From NCBI GenBank assembly GCA_002070955.1, contig MWEK01000017.1:34176-98175 (forward strand): a stretch of 64,000 nucleotides of DNA, written 5' to 3'. This DNA comes from Planctomycetes bacterium ADurb.Bin069. Lineage in GTDB: Bacteria > Planctomycetota > UBA8108 > UBA8890 > UBA8898. The notes under the pieces are model-generated. The model was not told where the DNA came from. It made no database searches and worked only from the letters and a program-made list of their open reading frames with translations. The translations under genes were made by a program, and so were the position numbers. Below are positions 19,102 through 29,493 of the stretch, one piece after another. Every line of letters begins with the position of its first letter. Within the stretch, counting starts at the first letter, position 1.

Positions 19102-19938
19102 ATGGCAACGCAGTGGAATATCGGCGCGTGCAGTTGGTCGCTTCAGGTCAAGAGCATTCTGGAGCTGGAGGAACTGCTCAAGAAGGTCGGCCTGGAGTGG
19201 ACCCAAATCGCCCTGGGCGATCCCAACCACGCCTCGTGGGAGGAGGACGACGCCACGTTCGTCGCCCGCGTCGACAAGGCCGCTTTCAGGGTCAGCGCCG
19301 CGATGCTCGGCTTCCCGGGCGAAGACTACACGACGCCCGACCATATCCGCCGGACCGGCGGTTTCGGAGACGCCGCCACCCGTTCCGAACGTCTGGAAAT
19401 CCTCGCGTGGGGCCTCAGGAAGACCAAGACTCTCGGGCTGGACATTCTCTCCACTCATGCCGGATTCATCCCCGAGCAAGACGATCCGGCCCGCGGCGCT
19501 TTCATGGACACGCTCAGGCGCGCGCTCGATGCCGCCGAGGATGAGGGCATCACGCTCGCCTTCGAAACCGGGCAGGAGACGGCGGCGCTCCTCCGCGCCA
19601 CGCTCGATGAGCTCGACCATCCCCGGGCCAAGGTCAACTTCGATCCGGCCAACATGCTGCTCTACGACAAGGGCGACCCCATCGAGGCCGTGCGCTTGCT
19701 GGGCAAGGACATCGTCCACGTCCACGCCAAAGACGCCACCCGACCCACCACGCCCGGACAATGGGGCCGGGAAGTCCCGCTCGGCTTGGGACAAGTCGAC
19801 ATGCCGAAATTCATCGCCGCCCTCAGGGGCGCGGGGTTCGAGGGGACGATCGCCATCGAACGCGAGGTCGGCAACCAGGAGGCGCGCCTTCGCGACATCG
19901 CCTACGGCGCCTCGGTGCTCAGGAGGCTGATCGCTTAG
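19102..19938 (+). CDS. Sugar phosphate isomerase/epimerase (AP-endonuclease-2 fold)
   Basis: This is a 278-residue cytoplasmic TIM-barrel protein with the hallmarks of the xylose-isomerase-like family. These are a metal-site glutamate in the TLAFETGQE strand, KVNFDPANM, VHVHAKDA and a final IAIEREVG strand. Such enzymes usually interconvert ketoses or inositol derivatives; the substrate cannot be read from sequence. The start has GAGGTG upstream; an in-frame ATG-like start three codons earlier (19093) is less well placed. Its 3' end overlaps the convergent UvrA-like gene by 20 bases. It is one of three related barrels between 19 and 30 kb. Confidence 0.85.
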   Translation: MATQWNIGACSWSLQVKSILELEELLKKVGLEWTQIALGDPNHASWEEDDATFVARVDKAAFRVSAAMLGFPGEDYTTPDHIRRTGGFGDAATRSERLEILAWGLRKTKTLGLDILSTHAGFIPEQDDPARGAFMDTLRRALDAAEDEGITLAFETGQETAALLRATLDELDHPRAKVNFDPANMLLYDKGDPIEAVRLLGKDIVHVHAKDATRPTTPGQWGREVPLGLGQVDMPKFIAALRGAGFEGTIAIEREVGNQEARLRDIAYGASVLRRLIA

Positions 19939-22684
19939 CGCGCCGGCGCCGCGTTTTCCCCAGCACCCGCCGCAGGTACGGCCCCGTCGGCGCCGAGGGA
20001 TTTTCGGCGATCTCCTCAGGCGTGCCGCAGGCGACGACCCGCCCGCCGGCCTCCCCGCCCCCGGGCCCCATGTCGATCACATGATCGGCCGCGGCAATGA
20101 ACTCGACGTTGTGCTCGATCACGATCACCGTGTTGCCGGCGGCCACGAGGCGGCGCAGGGCGGCGTGCAGCAGCCGGATATCCTCCAGGTGCAGCCCCGT
20201 CGTCGGCTCGTCGAGGACGTAGAGGGTGTTCCGCGCCGCGCGCGCCAGCTCGCGCGACAGCTTCAGGCGCTGCGCCTCGCCGCCCGAGAGCGTGTCCGCG
20301 CGCCGGCCCAGCGTCAGGTACCCCAGGCCGATCTCCGCCATGAACCGAAGCCCCTCGGCGGCTCTCGGGAGCGTCGCGAAGAGATCCATCGCCGCGCCGA
20401 CCGAGCTGGCGAGCACGTCCGCGATGCTCAGGCCGCGATAGCGCACCTCGAGCGTCTCGCGGTTGAACCGCTTCCCCTCGCAGGCGCCGCAGGGCACCGC
20501 GATGTCCGGCAGGAACTGCATCGCGACCCGCGTCACGCCCTCGCCCTGGCAGACCTCGCACCGCCCGCCCCTGGTGTTGAAGGAAAAGCGGTCGGGGCCG
20601 TAGCCGCGCATTCGGGCGAGGGGCAGTTTCGCGAAGAACTCGCGAATCGGCCCGAAGAAGCCCGCGTACGTCGCCGGAGTCGAGCGCGCGCTCCGGCCCA
20701 CGGGGGTCTGATCCACGGCGACCGCGGCCGCAAGCTCTCCCCGAACCGTGATCTCCGCGCACGCTTCCCCCTCGCCGGCCGGCACGGCGCGCAGCCCCCG
20801 ATAGAGCGTGTCGAGGAGGAGCGAGCTCTTTCCGGAGCCCGAAGGGCCCGTGACGCAGGTCAGCGCCCCCAGCGGAAACGCGACGGCGACATCTTTCAGG
20901 TTGTGCCTCCGCGCGTGGCGGACCTCGATGCATTCCCGCGTTTTCCGGCGCCGCGCACCGGCGAAGGGCGCCCGCCCGGCAAGATAGCGCCCCGTGAGCG
21001 AGGCCTTGTCCGCCGCGATCTGCGCCGGGGTTCCCGCCGCCACGAGCCGCCCTCCATGGGGCCCGGCGCCAGGTCCGAGATCCAGAACGTAGTCGGCCGC
21101 CCTAATGACGTCCAGATCGTGCTCGACGATGAGGACCGTGCTGTCCTGGGCGCACAGGCGCTTGAAGATCGCGATCAGCCGCTCGGTCTCGGAAGGATGC
21201 AAGCCCACGGTGGGCTCGTCCAGCACGTACAGGATCCCCGCCAACCCCGCGCCGATCTGCATGGCCAGCCTGAGACGCTGGTACTCCCCCGCCGAGAGCG
21301 ACGGCACGCCGCGGCCGAGGGCGAGGTAGCCGAGCCCCAGTTCGCACAGCAGTCCCAATCTGCGCCGGATCTCGCCGGCGAGGGGCGCGGCCACCGGATC
21401 ATCCCCGGGCAGGCCTTCGAAGAAGACCGCGGCCTCGGCCAGGGGCAGCGCGCAAATCTCGCGCCAGCCGAGACCGCCGACCTTGACGGCGAGGCTCTCC
21501 CGGCGCAGCCGCGCCCCGCCGCACTCCGGACAGGCGGTCTCCCGCAGGTACGGGCTCGCGGCGCCCGTCCTTCGCTCCCAGGCCCGCGTCATGATCGCCA
21601 CCAGTCCGGGAAAAGCCTCGCCGCCTTCGCCCAGGAGCAGCGCCTGCCGAGCCTCGTCGGGCAGATCGCGCAGGGGCGTATCGAGCCCGGCGCCGAAACG
21701 CGCAAGCAAGCCTTCGAGGGCGGCGCGCAGCTTCTCGGGCACCTTCCGCGGCAGCGAGCGCCACGGCCGCACCGCGCCCGCCGCCAGGGAAAGATCCGAA
21801 TCGAGCACCGCTTCGCGGGCGACCGCCGCGGTCACGCCCAGCCCGCGGCAGCGCGGGCAGGCGCCTTCGGGACTGTTGAAGGAGAACGCCGCGGGCTCCG
21901 GCGGCGCCATGGTCGTTCCGCAGCCCGGGCAGAGATACCGCTCGGAGAAGATGCGCTCCGCCGCGCCCTCGATGCGCGCGCCCACAAGACCTCCGCTTCG
22001 CAAGAGCGCCGTCTCGACGGCCTCGGCGACGCGCCCGCGGATGCCGCTCCTGATCGCCAGCCGGTCCACGATGACCGCGACCCGAACCGAACCCGCCCCG
22101 GCGGGCGGCCCCTCGTCGAGGCTCAGGACCGCATCGCCGAGGACGACCCGAACGAAGCCCTCGCGGGCCAGCTTGGACCATAGCGCCGGAAGCTCGGCGG
22201 CCGCCGCCGCGCCGAGGGGCGCCGTCACCGCCACGCGGGTGCCTTCGGGAAGCGCGCACAGCTCCTCGATGATGACCTCGCGGGGGCTTCGAGCGAGCGC
22301 TCCGCCGCAGCGCGCGCAGTGGGGCGTCCCCGTCCGCGCGAAAAGCACGCGCAGGTAGTCGTGGATTTCGCTGGCCGTGCCCACCGTCGAGCGCGGATTC
22401 AGCGCCGCCGGGCGGGCGTCCAGCGCCACGGCGGGCGAGAGGTTCTCAATGGCCGCCACGGCGGGCTTCTCCCCCACGCCCAGCACCTGCCGCACGTAGG
22501 AGGGCAGCGTTTCGGTGTAGCGCCGCTGCGCCTCGGCCCAGATCGTGTCGAAGACCAGCGACGACTTGCCGCTCCCGCTCGGCCCCGTGACGACCGTGAG
22601 CCCCCCGCGGGGCACGGTGCAGGAAACGCCTTGCAGGTTGTGGACGCGCGCATCGGTGACGCGAATCGTGCGTGGCTCGCTCAC
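19919..22684 (-). CDS. UvrA-family excinuclease ATPase, divergent
   Basis: This 921-residue protein has two ABC modules. Walker A motifs GPSGSGKSS are at residues 34-42 and again near 615. Zinc-finger cysteines are present in CPGCG...CPRCRG and in the C-terminal CEVCQGEG...CGACEGKRFNRETL, which is close to canonical UvrA. The second signature is canonical (LSGGEAQRLKLS). The first is altered to LSAGEYQRLRLA, and the Walker A uses GPSGSGK rather than the usual GLSGSGK. It should bind DNA lesions in nucleotide excision repair or be a UvrA paralogue with another role. GTG is chosen as start because GGAG lies six bases upstream. Confidence 0.85.
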   Translation of the reverse strand: MSEPRTIRVTDARVHNLQGVSCTVPRGGLTVVTGPSGSGKSSLVFDTIWAEAQRRYTETLPSYVRQVLGVGEKPAVAAIENLSPAVALDARPAALNPRSTVGTASEIHDYLRVLFARTGTPHCARCGGALARSPREVIIEELCALPEGTRVAVTAPLGAAAAAELPALWSKLAREGFVRVVLGDAVLSLDEGPPAGAGSVRVAVIVDRLAIRSGIRGRVAEAVETALLRSGGLVGARIEGAAERIFSERYLCPGCGTTMAPPEPAAFSFNSPEGACPRCRGLGVTAAVAREAVLDSDLSLAAGAVRPWRSLPRKVPEKLRAALEGLLARFGAGLDTPLRDLPDEARQALLLGEGGEAFPGLVAIMTRAWERRTGAASPYLRETACPECGGARLRRESLAVKVGGLGWREICALPLAEAAVFFEGLPGDDPVAAPLAGEIRRRLGLLCELGLGYLALGRGVPSLSAGEYQRLRLAMQIGAGLAGILYVLDEPTVGLHPSETERLIAIFKRLCAQDSTVLIVEHDLDVIRAADYVLDLGPGAGPHGGRLVAAGTPAQIAADKASLTGRYLAGRAPFAGARRRKTRECIEVRHARRHNLKDVAVAFPLGALTCVTGPSGSGKSSLLLDTLYRGLRAVPAGEGEACAEITVRGELAAAVAVDQTPVGRSARSTPATYAGFFGPIREFFAKLPLARMRGYGPDRFSFNTRGGRCEVCQGEGVTRVAMQFLPDIAVPCGACEGKRFNRETLEVRYRGLSIADVLASSVGAAMDLFATLPRAAEGLRFMAEIGLGYLTLGRRADTLSGGEAQRLKLSRELARAARNTLYVLDEPTTGLHLEDIRLLHAALRRLVAAGNTVIVIEHNVEFIAAADHVIDMGPGGGEAGGRVVACGTPEEIAENPSAPTGPYLRRVLGKTRRRRAKRSAS

Positions 22685-22724
22685 AGGTGTCTCCGCCGCG
22701 CGCGCCGGGACGCGCGCCATGGGC

Positions 22725-22753
22725 ATCATAGCGGACCGCGCCGCGGGGCTCAA
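22725..22753 (-). promoter_or_regulatory. Promoter for the UvrA-like gene
   Basis: Minus strand TTGAGC (22753-22748), 17-base spacer, TATGAT (22730-22725), about 40 bases before the GTG start. It is head to head with the esterase promoter. Confidence 0.6.
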
Positions 22754-22764
22754 TCGACGCGGGC

Positions 22765-22793
22765 TTGAATCTTGCGCGGCGGTTCCCGATAAT
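22765..22793 (+). promoter_or_regulatory. Promoter for the alpha/beta hydrolase gene
   Basis: TTGAAT (22765-22770), 17-base spacer, GATAAT (22788-22793), 30 bases before the ATG at 22823. It starts 12 bases beyond the divergent UvrA-like promoter, so the two may compete for polymerase. Confidence 0.55.
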
Positions 22794-22822
22794 CGAGAGC
22801 GGCCCGGCGAACGGAGAGGCCT

Positions 22823-23788
22823 ATGGCGGTGGTGCTCTGCATGCTCCTGCTCGCGGCGGACGCGCCGGTCGAAACCGGCGCGTGCGCGCCGGTCTTCGTC
22901 AACCGCCCGGCGGCGGCGGATGCGGCCGCGCTCACCCCGGCCGCGAAACCCTTCGACTGGCGCCTCGAGGAGATCGCCCGCGACGACGCCATCGCCGTCA
23001 AGCGCCTCACCTTTCCGAGCCCCGTGAAAAGCCCTCACGAGTGCAACAACACCGTCTGGTGCGAGTACTACGCGCCGCATGCCGCCGCCGCGCCGGGGCC
23101 CGCGGCCATCGTGCTGCATTTCCTCTACGACAAGGACTTCCGCGTCACGCGCTTCGTCTGCGATTCCCTCGCGCGCCGGGGCATCCCGGCCTTGATGGTG
23201 AAGCTGGCCTACTACGGCGAGCGGCGGCCGCCGTCGATGCCGGACTTCTCCGATTCGCTGGAGATGCTCGTCCCGGCGTGGCTCCAGTCGGTGCAGGACG
23301 TGCGCTGCGCCCTCGCGTGGCTCGGGGCGCGGCCGGAGGTCGACCCGCACCGCGCCGCCCTCGTGGGCGTGAGCCTCGGCGCCTTCGTGGGCGGACTCGT
23401 GCTCTCCGTCGATGCGCGCCTCGAACGAGCCGTGCTCGTCCTCGGCGGCGGCAACCTGAACGAGGTCCTCTGGAGCGCTCCGGAGACCGCCCGCCTGCGC
23501 GCCGTGTTGAGCGCGCGCGGCCTGACGCGCGCGGCGACGCGCGACCTGCTCGCCCCCATCGAACCCTTGCGCTTCGCCGCTCCGTTGCCGCCGGGAACGC
23601 TCCTCATGATCAACGCCCGCAACGATACGACCGTGCCGCCGGCCTGCGCGCAGGCGCTGGCCGACGCCTTCAAGGCCGATGCCGTGCGCTGGCACGACAC
23701 GACTCACACCGGCCTGGCCGTAAGTCTTTTCGCCGTGCTCGATGGGGTGTCCGAGTTCCTCCAGAAACCCGCGGCGAACCGCGGGTGA
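22823..23788 (+). CDS. Secreted alpha/beta hydrolase (esterase or dienelactone-hydrolase type)
   Basis: This 321-residue protein has a short N-terminal hydrophobic segment, probably a signal peptide. The alpha/beta hydrolase elements are a nucleophile elbow GVSLGA (about residue 192), an aspartate in NARNDTTVP and a histidine in HDTTHTG. Together these make a complete Ser-Asp-His triad. The fold resembles prolyl-oligopeptidase and acyl-esterase hydrolases such as acetyl-xylan esterase, but the substrate is unknown. It is followed 29 bases later by a Tat-exported oxidoreductase, so an operon is likely. Confidence 0.78.
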   Translation: MAVVLCMLLLAADAPVETGACAPVFVNRPAAADAAALTPAAKPFDWRLEEIARDDAIAVKRLTFPSPVKSPHECNNTVWCEYYAPHAAAAPGPAAIVLHFLYDKDFRVTRFVCDSLARRGIPALMVKLAYYGERRPPSMPDFSDSLEMLVPAWLQSVQDVRCALAWLGARPEVDPHRAALVGVSLGAFVGGLVLSVDARLERAVLVLGGGNLNEVLWSAPETARLRAVLSARGLTRAATRDLLAPIEPLRFAAPLPPGTLLMINARNDTTVPPACAQALADAFKADAVRWHDTTHTGLAVSLFAVLDGVSEFLQKPAANRG

Positions 23789-23817
23789 CGCAACTCCCTG
23801 AAGCGAGGTCCATGCCT

Positions 23818-25092
<1,275 letters not shown>

Positions 25093-25365
25093 AAGCGCGG
25101 CGGGGATCCGCCGGGCGGGAGGAGGCGCGGATCGCACGCCCGGGAGCATGGCGCGTGCCCGGTAGAAAAACCCCGGCGACCGGTGCTTACCGGCCCTTCG
25201 GCGGACGGCGCGCCGCCGCCGGCCGTCTTCAGGCCCTTTTTGCCCCCCTACGACCCCCGGTCCGCGCCCCGGCGTCGGGCACGCGGCTTGCATAGGATCC
25301 CGTGGGTGTAGTAGCAGCGGCCAAGCCGCGGAAGGAACCGACACGCAGAGAGCGGGAGAAAAACT

Positions 25366-25782
25366 ATGAGCACGAAACCTAACGACCGCAAGGGGCCCGA
25401 GAAGCACGGACGCAAGCCGGGCGCGGCCTCGTTCCTCGTTCTGCCCATGATTATCGCGGCCGCGGCCCTGGTCCTCTTCTGGTTCTACATGAGCGCGCTG
25501 GCGCCGCTCCAGATCCATCCCAGCCACAGCCAAGACTGCTTCGTGTACAAGAGCGTCGCGTGGATCGTGGCAACCCCCGCCAACAAGATTCTCTTCGGCG
25601 GCCTGCTCGCGGTGGTGTTCCTCATCGGCTGTGGGGTCAAGGGCTGGATGATCGCGTACTACAGGCTCGTCACCGTCGCCACCCTTCTCGCGACGGTCGT
25701 CGTCGCATGGGATCTGTCCTCCCCCGTCAACTACGTGGCGAAGCTCATCAACCGGCTGCTCGACTTCAACTTGTTTGCGTAA
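25366..25782 (+). CDS. Small three-helix membrane protein of unknown function
   Basis: This 138-residue protein has a charged N-terminus (about 20 residues rich in K, R, P) and then three hydrophobic stretches. These lie at about residues 22-42 (LVLPMIIAAAALVLFWFY), 74-93 (ILFGGLLAVVFLIGC) and 98-116. It should be an integral inner-membrane protein. A 30-residue loop between helices 1 and 2 contains a single Cys in HSQDCFVYKS. I did not recognise the family. The upstream 270 bases hold no other gene; the ATG is preceded by GGGAGAAAAACT. It looks coding by composition and hydrophobic pattern. Confidence 0.65.
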   Translation: MSTKPNDRKGPEKHGRKPGAASFLVLPMIIAAAALVLFWFYMSALAPLQIHPSHSQDCFVYKSVAWIVATPANKILFGGLLAVVFLIGCGVKGWMIAYYRLVTVATLLATVVVAWDLSSPVNYVAKLINRLLDFNLFA

Positions 25783-25873
25783 CCGCACAGGAGGAGACGC
25801 GCCCGGCGACCGCGCCGCGCGCAACCCGCGCGCCGGACCGGGCCGCGCCGCCGCCTTGCGCGGGAGCCGAAGC

Positions 25874-26626
25874 TCAACCCGCGGTCCGCCGCGGCTCCCC
25901 CCCCGCCGCCGCCAACGCCGCCAGCGAGGCTCTCAGGCTCTGCATGGGATCGCCGCGGCGATCCTCGTGCTCCAACGAGAGGAGTCCCTTGAAGCCGGCG
26001 GCGGCGAGCCGTTCGAGAAAAGGCCGCAGCCGGAGGGCGCCCTCCCCAAGGGTGCAGGGCTTCCACGCGCCGCCCTTCTCCACCGCATCCGAAAGATGCA
26101 CGCCGAAAAGCCGAGGGCCCAGCACCGGCACCGCCGCGACCGGATCGCCGCCCGCCCCCAGCAGTCCCGCCGTGTCCAAGCACACGCCCACCCAGGCGTT
26201 CGCCTCCTCCAGGGCGCGGACGAGCGCTTCGAGCGTCGCCCACCGGTGCCCCGGCCCACCGTTATGGATCGCCGCACGCACGCCGTACTCGGCGGCCAGC
26301 GCCCCTAGGGCGCGGAGGGCGCCCGGCTGGGGGTCGACGCCGACGATGGGGATCCCCATCACCTGGGCGCGGAGAAGCAGCGCGCGGTCATCGCGCTGGT
26401 TTCCGCCGGCGGGGAACACGCCCCACCCGCCGGCCGCGATGCCCCCGCAAGCCAACGTGACAAGGGCCTCCTTGAGCTCTATCTGGGACAACGCCGGCGC
26501 AAGATGCCGCGGCGCGAGTTCGACGCGGCGGACGCCGAGGGCGCGCAGGCGCTCGCGCAGATCTTCCAGCGTCTCGACGTCGTGAAACGAACCGCTCTGG
26601 ATGGCGATCTCGGTTGCAAGCCGCAC
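25874..26626 (-). CDS. Sugar phosphate isomerase/epimerase
   Basis: This 250-residue TIM-barrel protein of the xylose-isomerase-like family contains RRVELAPRHL, IHNGGPGHRW, GVCLDTAGL, FGVHLSDAV and the terminal LLSLEHEDR strand. The acidic and histidine metal-site pattern is present. The GTG start is chosen because AAAAGGAGTC lies just upstream. It is the shortest of the three related barrels in this region. The reaction is unknown. Confidence 0.8.
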   Translation of the reverse strand: MRLATEIAIQSGSFHDVETLEDLRERLRALGVRRVELAPRHLAPALSQIELKEALVTLACGGIAAGGWGVFPAGGNQRDDRALLLRAQVMGIPIVGVDPQPGALRALGALAAEYGVRAAIHNGGPGHRWATLEALVRALEEANAWVGVCLDTAGLLGAGGDPVAAVPVLGPRLFGVHLSDAVEKGGAWKPCTLGEGALRLRPFLERLAAAGFKGLLSLEHEDRRGDPMQSLRASLAALAAAGGEPRRTAG

Positions 26627-26728
26627 AATGTGACTCCTTTTAGACGCGCGGGCCGGCGCCCGCGGCACGGGTCCATTGTAACGGCGGTCCCGGGGTTGGG
26701 GAGAGGCGCCGATCGCCAAACCTGAAGC

Positions 26729-26757
26729 TTGTGTCGCCCCCCGCCAGACCGTAGAAT
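26729..26757 (+). promoter_or_regulatory. Promoter for the PPC/dockerin gene
   Basis: TTGTGT (26729-26734), 17-base spacer, TAGAAT (26752-26757). Transcription should start near 26764, which argues against a TTG start at that position and for an ATG at 26773 or 26794. Confidence 0.6.
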
Positions 26758-26793
26758 CATCGTTTGGGCCGAATGCAACCTGGGACTGTACGT

Positions 26794-28380
26794 ATGACGG
26801 TTCGTGGAACATTCCTGTTGTTCGGCGGCTTGACCTGCATAGCGGCGTGGGCGGCGGCGGCGAGCTCCGCCCTCGGGAAGCCGTGCGCGCCGCTCACCCC
26901 GGGGAGCTTCCGCCACCGCACCAAGGACCTCACGCGCCTGGTGAGCGGCACGCCGGTCGCCGCCGAGGTCGGGCCGCTGCCCCTGGGCGTCGAGGCGCAA
27001 ATCATGCTCGACTCGCAGTTCGTCATCGACGTTCCCGCCGGCGCCGAGAGCCTGCTCTTCGTCCTGAAAGCCCAGGACCCGCGGGAGGACAACTTCGACT
27101 TCGCGGTCAGGTTCGGCGCGCCCGTGGCGGTCACCAACGGCGGCGCGTCCGCCGACTACTGGGTCATGTTTCCCACGGGCTACGAGGAACTGGGCCTCTG
27201 GGGCGATTCCCTCGCCGCGGGACGCTGGTACGCGGCTATCATCACCCGCTCTCCGACGGGCGGCAAACTCACCTTCGAGGCGACGATCGACGGCGCTTTC
27301 GTCGATGCGGCGCCGAACGCGCGCACGCCCGTCCTCGTCGGCGCCGGCATGGCGGCGACCTCCCCCGCGCGGCGGCTGGACGGCCAGCAGTACCGCCTGC
27401 GCACGCCGGCTGACGTCTTGAATCTCTTCGTCGATCTGCGCGCCGCAGAGGCGGGCCGCGACGCAAGCTTCGCGCTGCGCGCGGGCCAGCCCGTGGGCCT
27501 CGCTCCGGACGGCCGGCTCGTGGCGAGCCGCTTGATCGACGCGGACGGAGGGTACGGGTCGGCGTGCCTGGAGGGCGCCGCCCTCGCCCACGACCAGCTC
27601 GTGTACGTTTGGGTCGTCAACTCTGCCGAGACCCTCCTTGAGGCCGACATCGCCATGGCGCCCGGCGGTTGCGCGCAAACCCTCGAGCCCGCGGCTTCCG
27701 CGCAGGGGTTCGTGGCGCGGACGCCCCCGGGCGCCCCGCCGGGGACCGTCGTCTTGGCGGACGCGCGCTATATCGTCTCTCCGCAGACAGCCTCCCCCGC
27801 CATGTGCCTGCACCTCGAAGGTCTGGTCCCGGACGGCGGAATATCTCTGAGCTTGTTCGTTCGCACGGGAGCGCCGGTCGCCCTCGGGCTCAAGAACGGC
27901 GCGCCCGCGCTCATCTTCGATGGGGAGTTCGCGCTCGCGGCGCGGCCCGAACGTTTCTTGATCAAGCCGCGTTGCCTGGAGGACCAAGATCTTTATATCG
28001 CCGTCGGAAACCGCGGGCCCACGGCGGGCGCATACCAACTGCGCCTCGCCTCCGCGCAGTGTCCCTTTCCCAGCGGACGCCATCCTTTCAGGCGCGGCGA
28101 CGCCAACGTCGACGGCCAACTCGACATTGCCGACGCCGTCCAGATCCTCGCCTACCTCTTTCACAACGGGACGGCTCCGACTTGTATGGATGCGTTGGAT
28201 TCCGACGACAACGGCAGGGTGGACGTCGCCGATTCGATCACGCTATTGCAGTACTTCTTCTCCGTGCGCCGGCCTCCCCCGGCTCCGTCGACCACCTGCG
28301 GTCCCGACCCCACCGCCGACGAGCTCACGTGCGACGACTGCCGCGGATGCCTTCCCTGCGTCTCGAAGGCGTCGCCATGA
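26794..28380 (+). CDS. Secreted PPC-like repeat protein with dockerin
   Basis: This 528-residue protein has a signal peptide (FLLFGGLTCIAAWAAAASS). About three beta-sandwich repeats resemble bacterial pre-peptidase C-terminal (PPC) domains, each built around a strand such as ESLLFVLKAQDPR, YRLRTPADVLNLFVDLRA or GGISLSLFVRTGAP. A dockerin pair closes the protein (DANVDGQLDIADAV, DSDDNGRVDVADSI) with the cysteine-rich tail seen in its relatives. No catalytic domain is visible, so a structural, adhesive or binding role is likely. The start follows the promoter position; an ATG seven codons earlier is possible. Confidence 0.78.
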   Translation: MTVRGTFLLFGGLTCIAAWAAAASSALGKPCAPLTPGSFRHRTKDLTRLVSGTPVAAEVGPLPLGVEAQIMLDSQFVIDVPAGAESLLFVLKAQDPREDNFDFAVRFGAPVAVTNGGASADYWVMFPTGYEELGLWGDSLAAGRWYAAIITRSPTGGKLTFEATIDGAFVDAAPNARTPVLVGAGMAATSPARRLDGQQYRLRTPADVLNLFVDLRAAEAGRDASFALRAGQPVGLAPDGRLVASRLIDADGGYGSACLEGAALAHDQLVYVWVVNSAETLLEADIAMAPGGCAQTLEPAASAQGFVARTPPGAPPGTVVLADARYIVSPQTASPAMCLHLEGLVPDGGISLSLFVRTGAPVALGLKNGAPALIFDGEFALAARPERFLIKPRCLEDQDLYIAVGNRGPTAGAYQLRLASAQCPFPSGRHPFRRGDANVDGQLDIADAVQILAYLFHNGTAPTCMDALDSDDNGRVDVADSITLLQYFFSVRRPPPAPSTTCGPDPTADELTCDDCRGCLPCVSKASP

Positions 28381-28615
28381 GGCGCCGGCCGGAGCGGCGG
28401 CCGCGCCGCGCGCAGATCCTGGGAGCGTGCGACGCGCGCGCCCTCTTCGATACCCCGCTCCTCGTCGCCGCGACCGCGCCGCCCGCCCTTGCGGGCTGCG
28501 GCGCCGGAGCTCGTCGTGCCCCCCTGGCGCGGGAGGCGGCCCGGGCAGGCTCGCGGCGCCCGCGCCGGCCGAGGCGGCGCGCGGTCGCGCTCGACCCCGC
28601 GCGCCCCGGTTCGCG

Positions 28616-29476
28616 TCAGACGAGCCGCGCCTCAATGCGCTTGAACGCCGCCATGGATTCCGCGGCGATGCGCCGCCCCCCCGGAGCGAAATCGAAGACC
28701 TCCAGGGACACCCACCCGCCGTAACCCCGGTCCTTGAGGGCCTGGAATCCCGGCGCGAAGGCCTCGACGGCGCTGCCCGCGCCCAGGTGCCTGCCGTCCA
28801 TTTCCTGGACGTGGACGTGGCGGATGCGCTGGTAGTGGGCCGCGATCAGGGCGTCGAAAGGCTCGGTTTCATCCGCCGTGTTGTGGAAATCGAACATGAG
28901 CTCAATGGCGGGGTGGTCGATTTCCTCGACCAGGGCGCGGGCTTCGGCCAGCGTGTTGATCATGTCGGTCTGCGATCGATCGAGCGCCTCCACCAAGACG
29001 GTCACGCCGCGCCGGAGCGCCCGATCCGCCACCATGCGCAGCCCCTCCATGAAGCGCCGGCGCGCCTCCGGCCGGGGCGCATCGCCCGCGCCGCGCTGCT
29101 TGGGCGATCCGAACACCATCACGGGGGCGCCCACGTCGCCGCCGAAGTCGACAAGCCGCTCGAAATAAGCGATCGTCCGGCGGCGCACGTCCGCATCGGG
29201 AGTCGTGAAGTGGAGCCCCGCGGGGGGCGGAGCAAGGAGCCAGTGCAGGCCGGCGCACTCCAGCTTCGCCTTCGCCATCGTCTTCGCGATCGCCGCCCGC
29301 GCCGGCCGGTCGAGTTCTTCCACGCCCTGCGCGACCAGAGTGAAGGGCGCCAGCTCGATCCCCCGGTAGCCCGCCCCGGCGACGATGGCGCACTGCTCCC
29401 CGAAGGGCAGCCCCTGCATGCTCTCGTTGCACATCGCATACCGGAATCCCTTCCACGCCGGCATCCCGTCCCGCAT
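28616..29476 (-). CDS. Hydroxypyruvate-isomerase-like TIM barrel protein
   Basis: This 286-residue cytoplasmic protein of the xylose-isomerase-like (AP-endonuclease-2) family has GYRGIELAPF, LVEALDRSQTDMINT, IELMFDFHNTADE, IRHVHVQEMDGR and WVSLEVFDFAPGG. The layout is closest to hydroxypyruvate isomerase and tagatose/ribulose 3-epimerase relatives, with glutamate, aspartate and histidine metal ligands in place. AAAGGAGC seven bases upstream supports the start. The 235 bases on its 3' side, up to the dockerin gene, are very GC-rich and show no convincing gene. Confidence 0.82.
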   Translation of the reverse strand: MRDGMPAWKGFRYAMCNESMQGLPFGEQCAIVAGAGYRGIELAPFTLVAQGVEELDRPARAAIAKTMAKAKLECAGLHWLLAPPPAGLHFTTPDADVRRRTIAYFERLVDFGGDVGAPVMVFGSPKQRGAGDAPRPEARRRFMEGLRMVADRALRRGVTVLVEALDRSQTDMINTLAEARALVEEIDHPAIELMFDFHNTADETEPFDALIAAHYQRIRHVHVQEMDGRHLGAGSAVEAFAPGFQALKDRGYGGWVSLEVFDFAPGGRRIAAESMAAFKRIEARLV

Positions 29477-29493
29477 GTCCGCGCTCCTTTCCG

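Noticed and set aside
28377..28724. A frame overlapping the end of the PPC/dockerin gene by ATGA
   Set aside because: The translation is almost all arginine, alanine and proline with no domain; it continues into the antisense of the isomerase gene.
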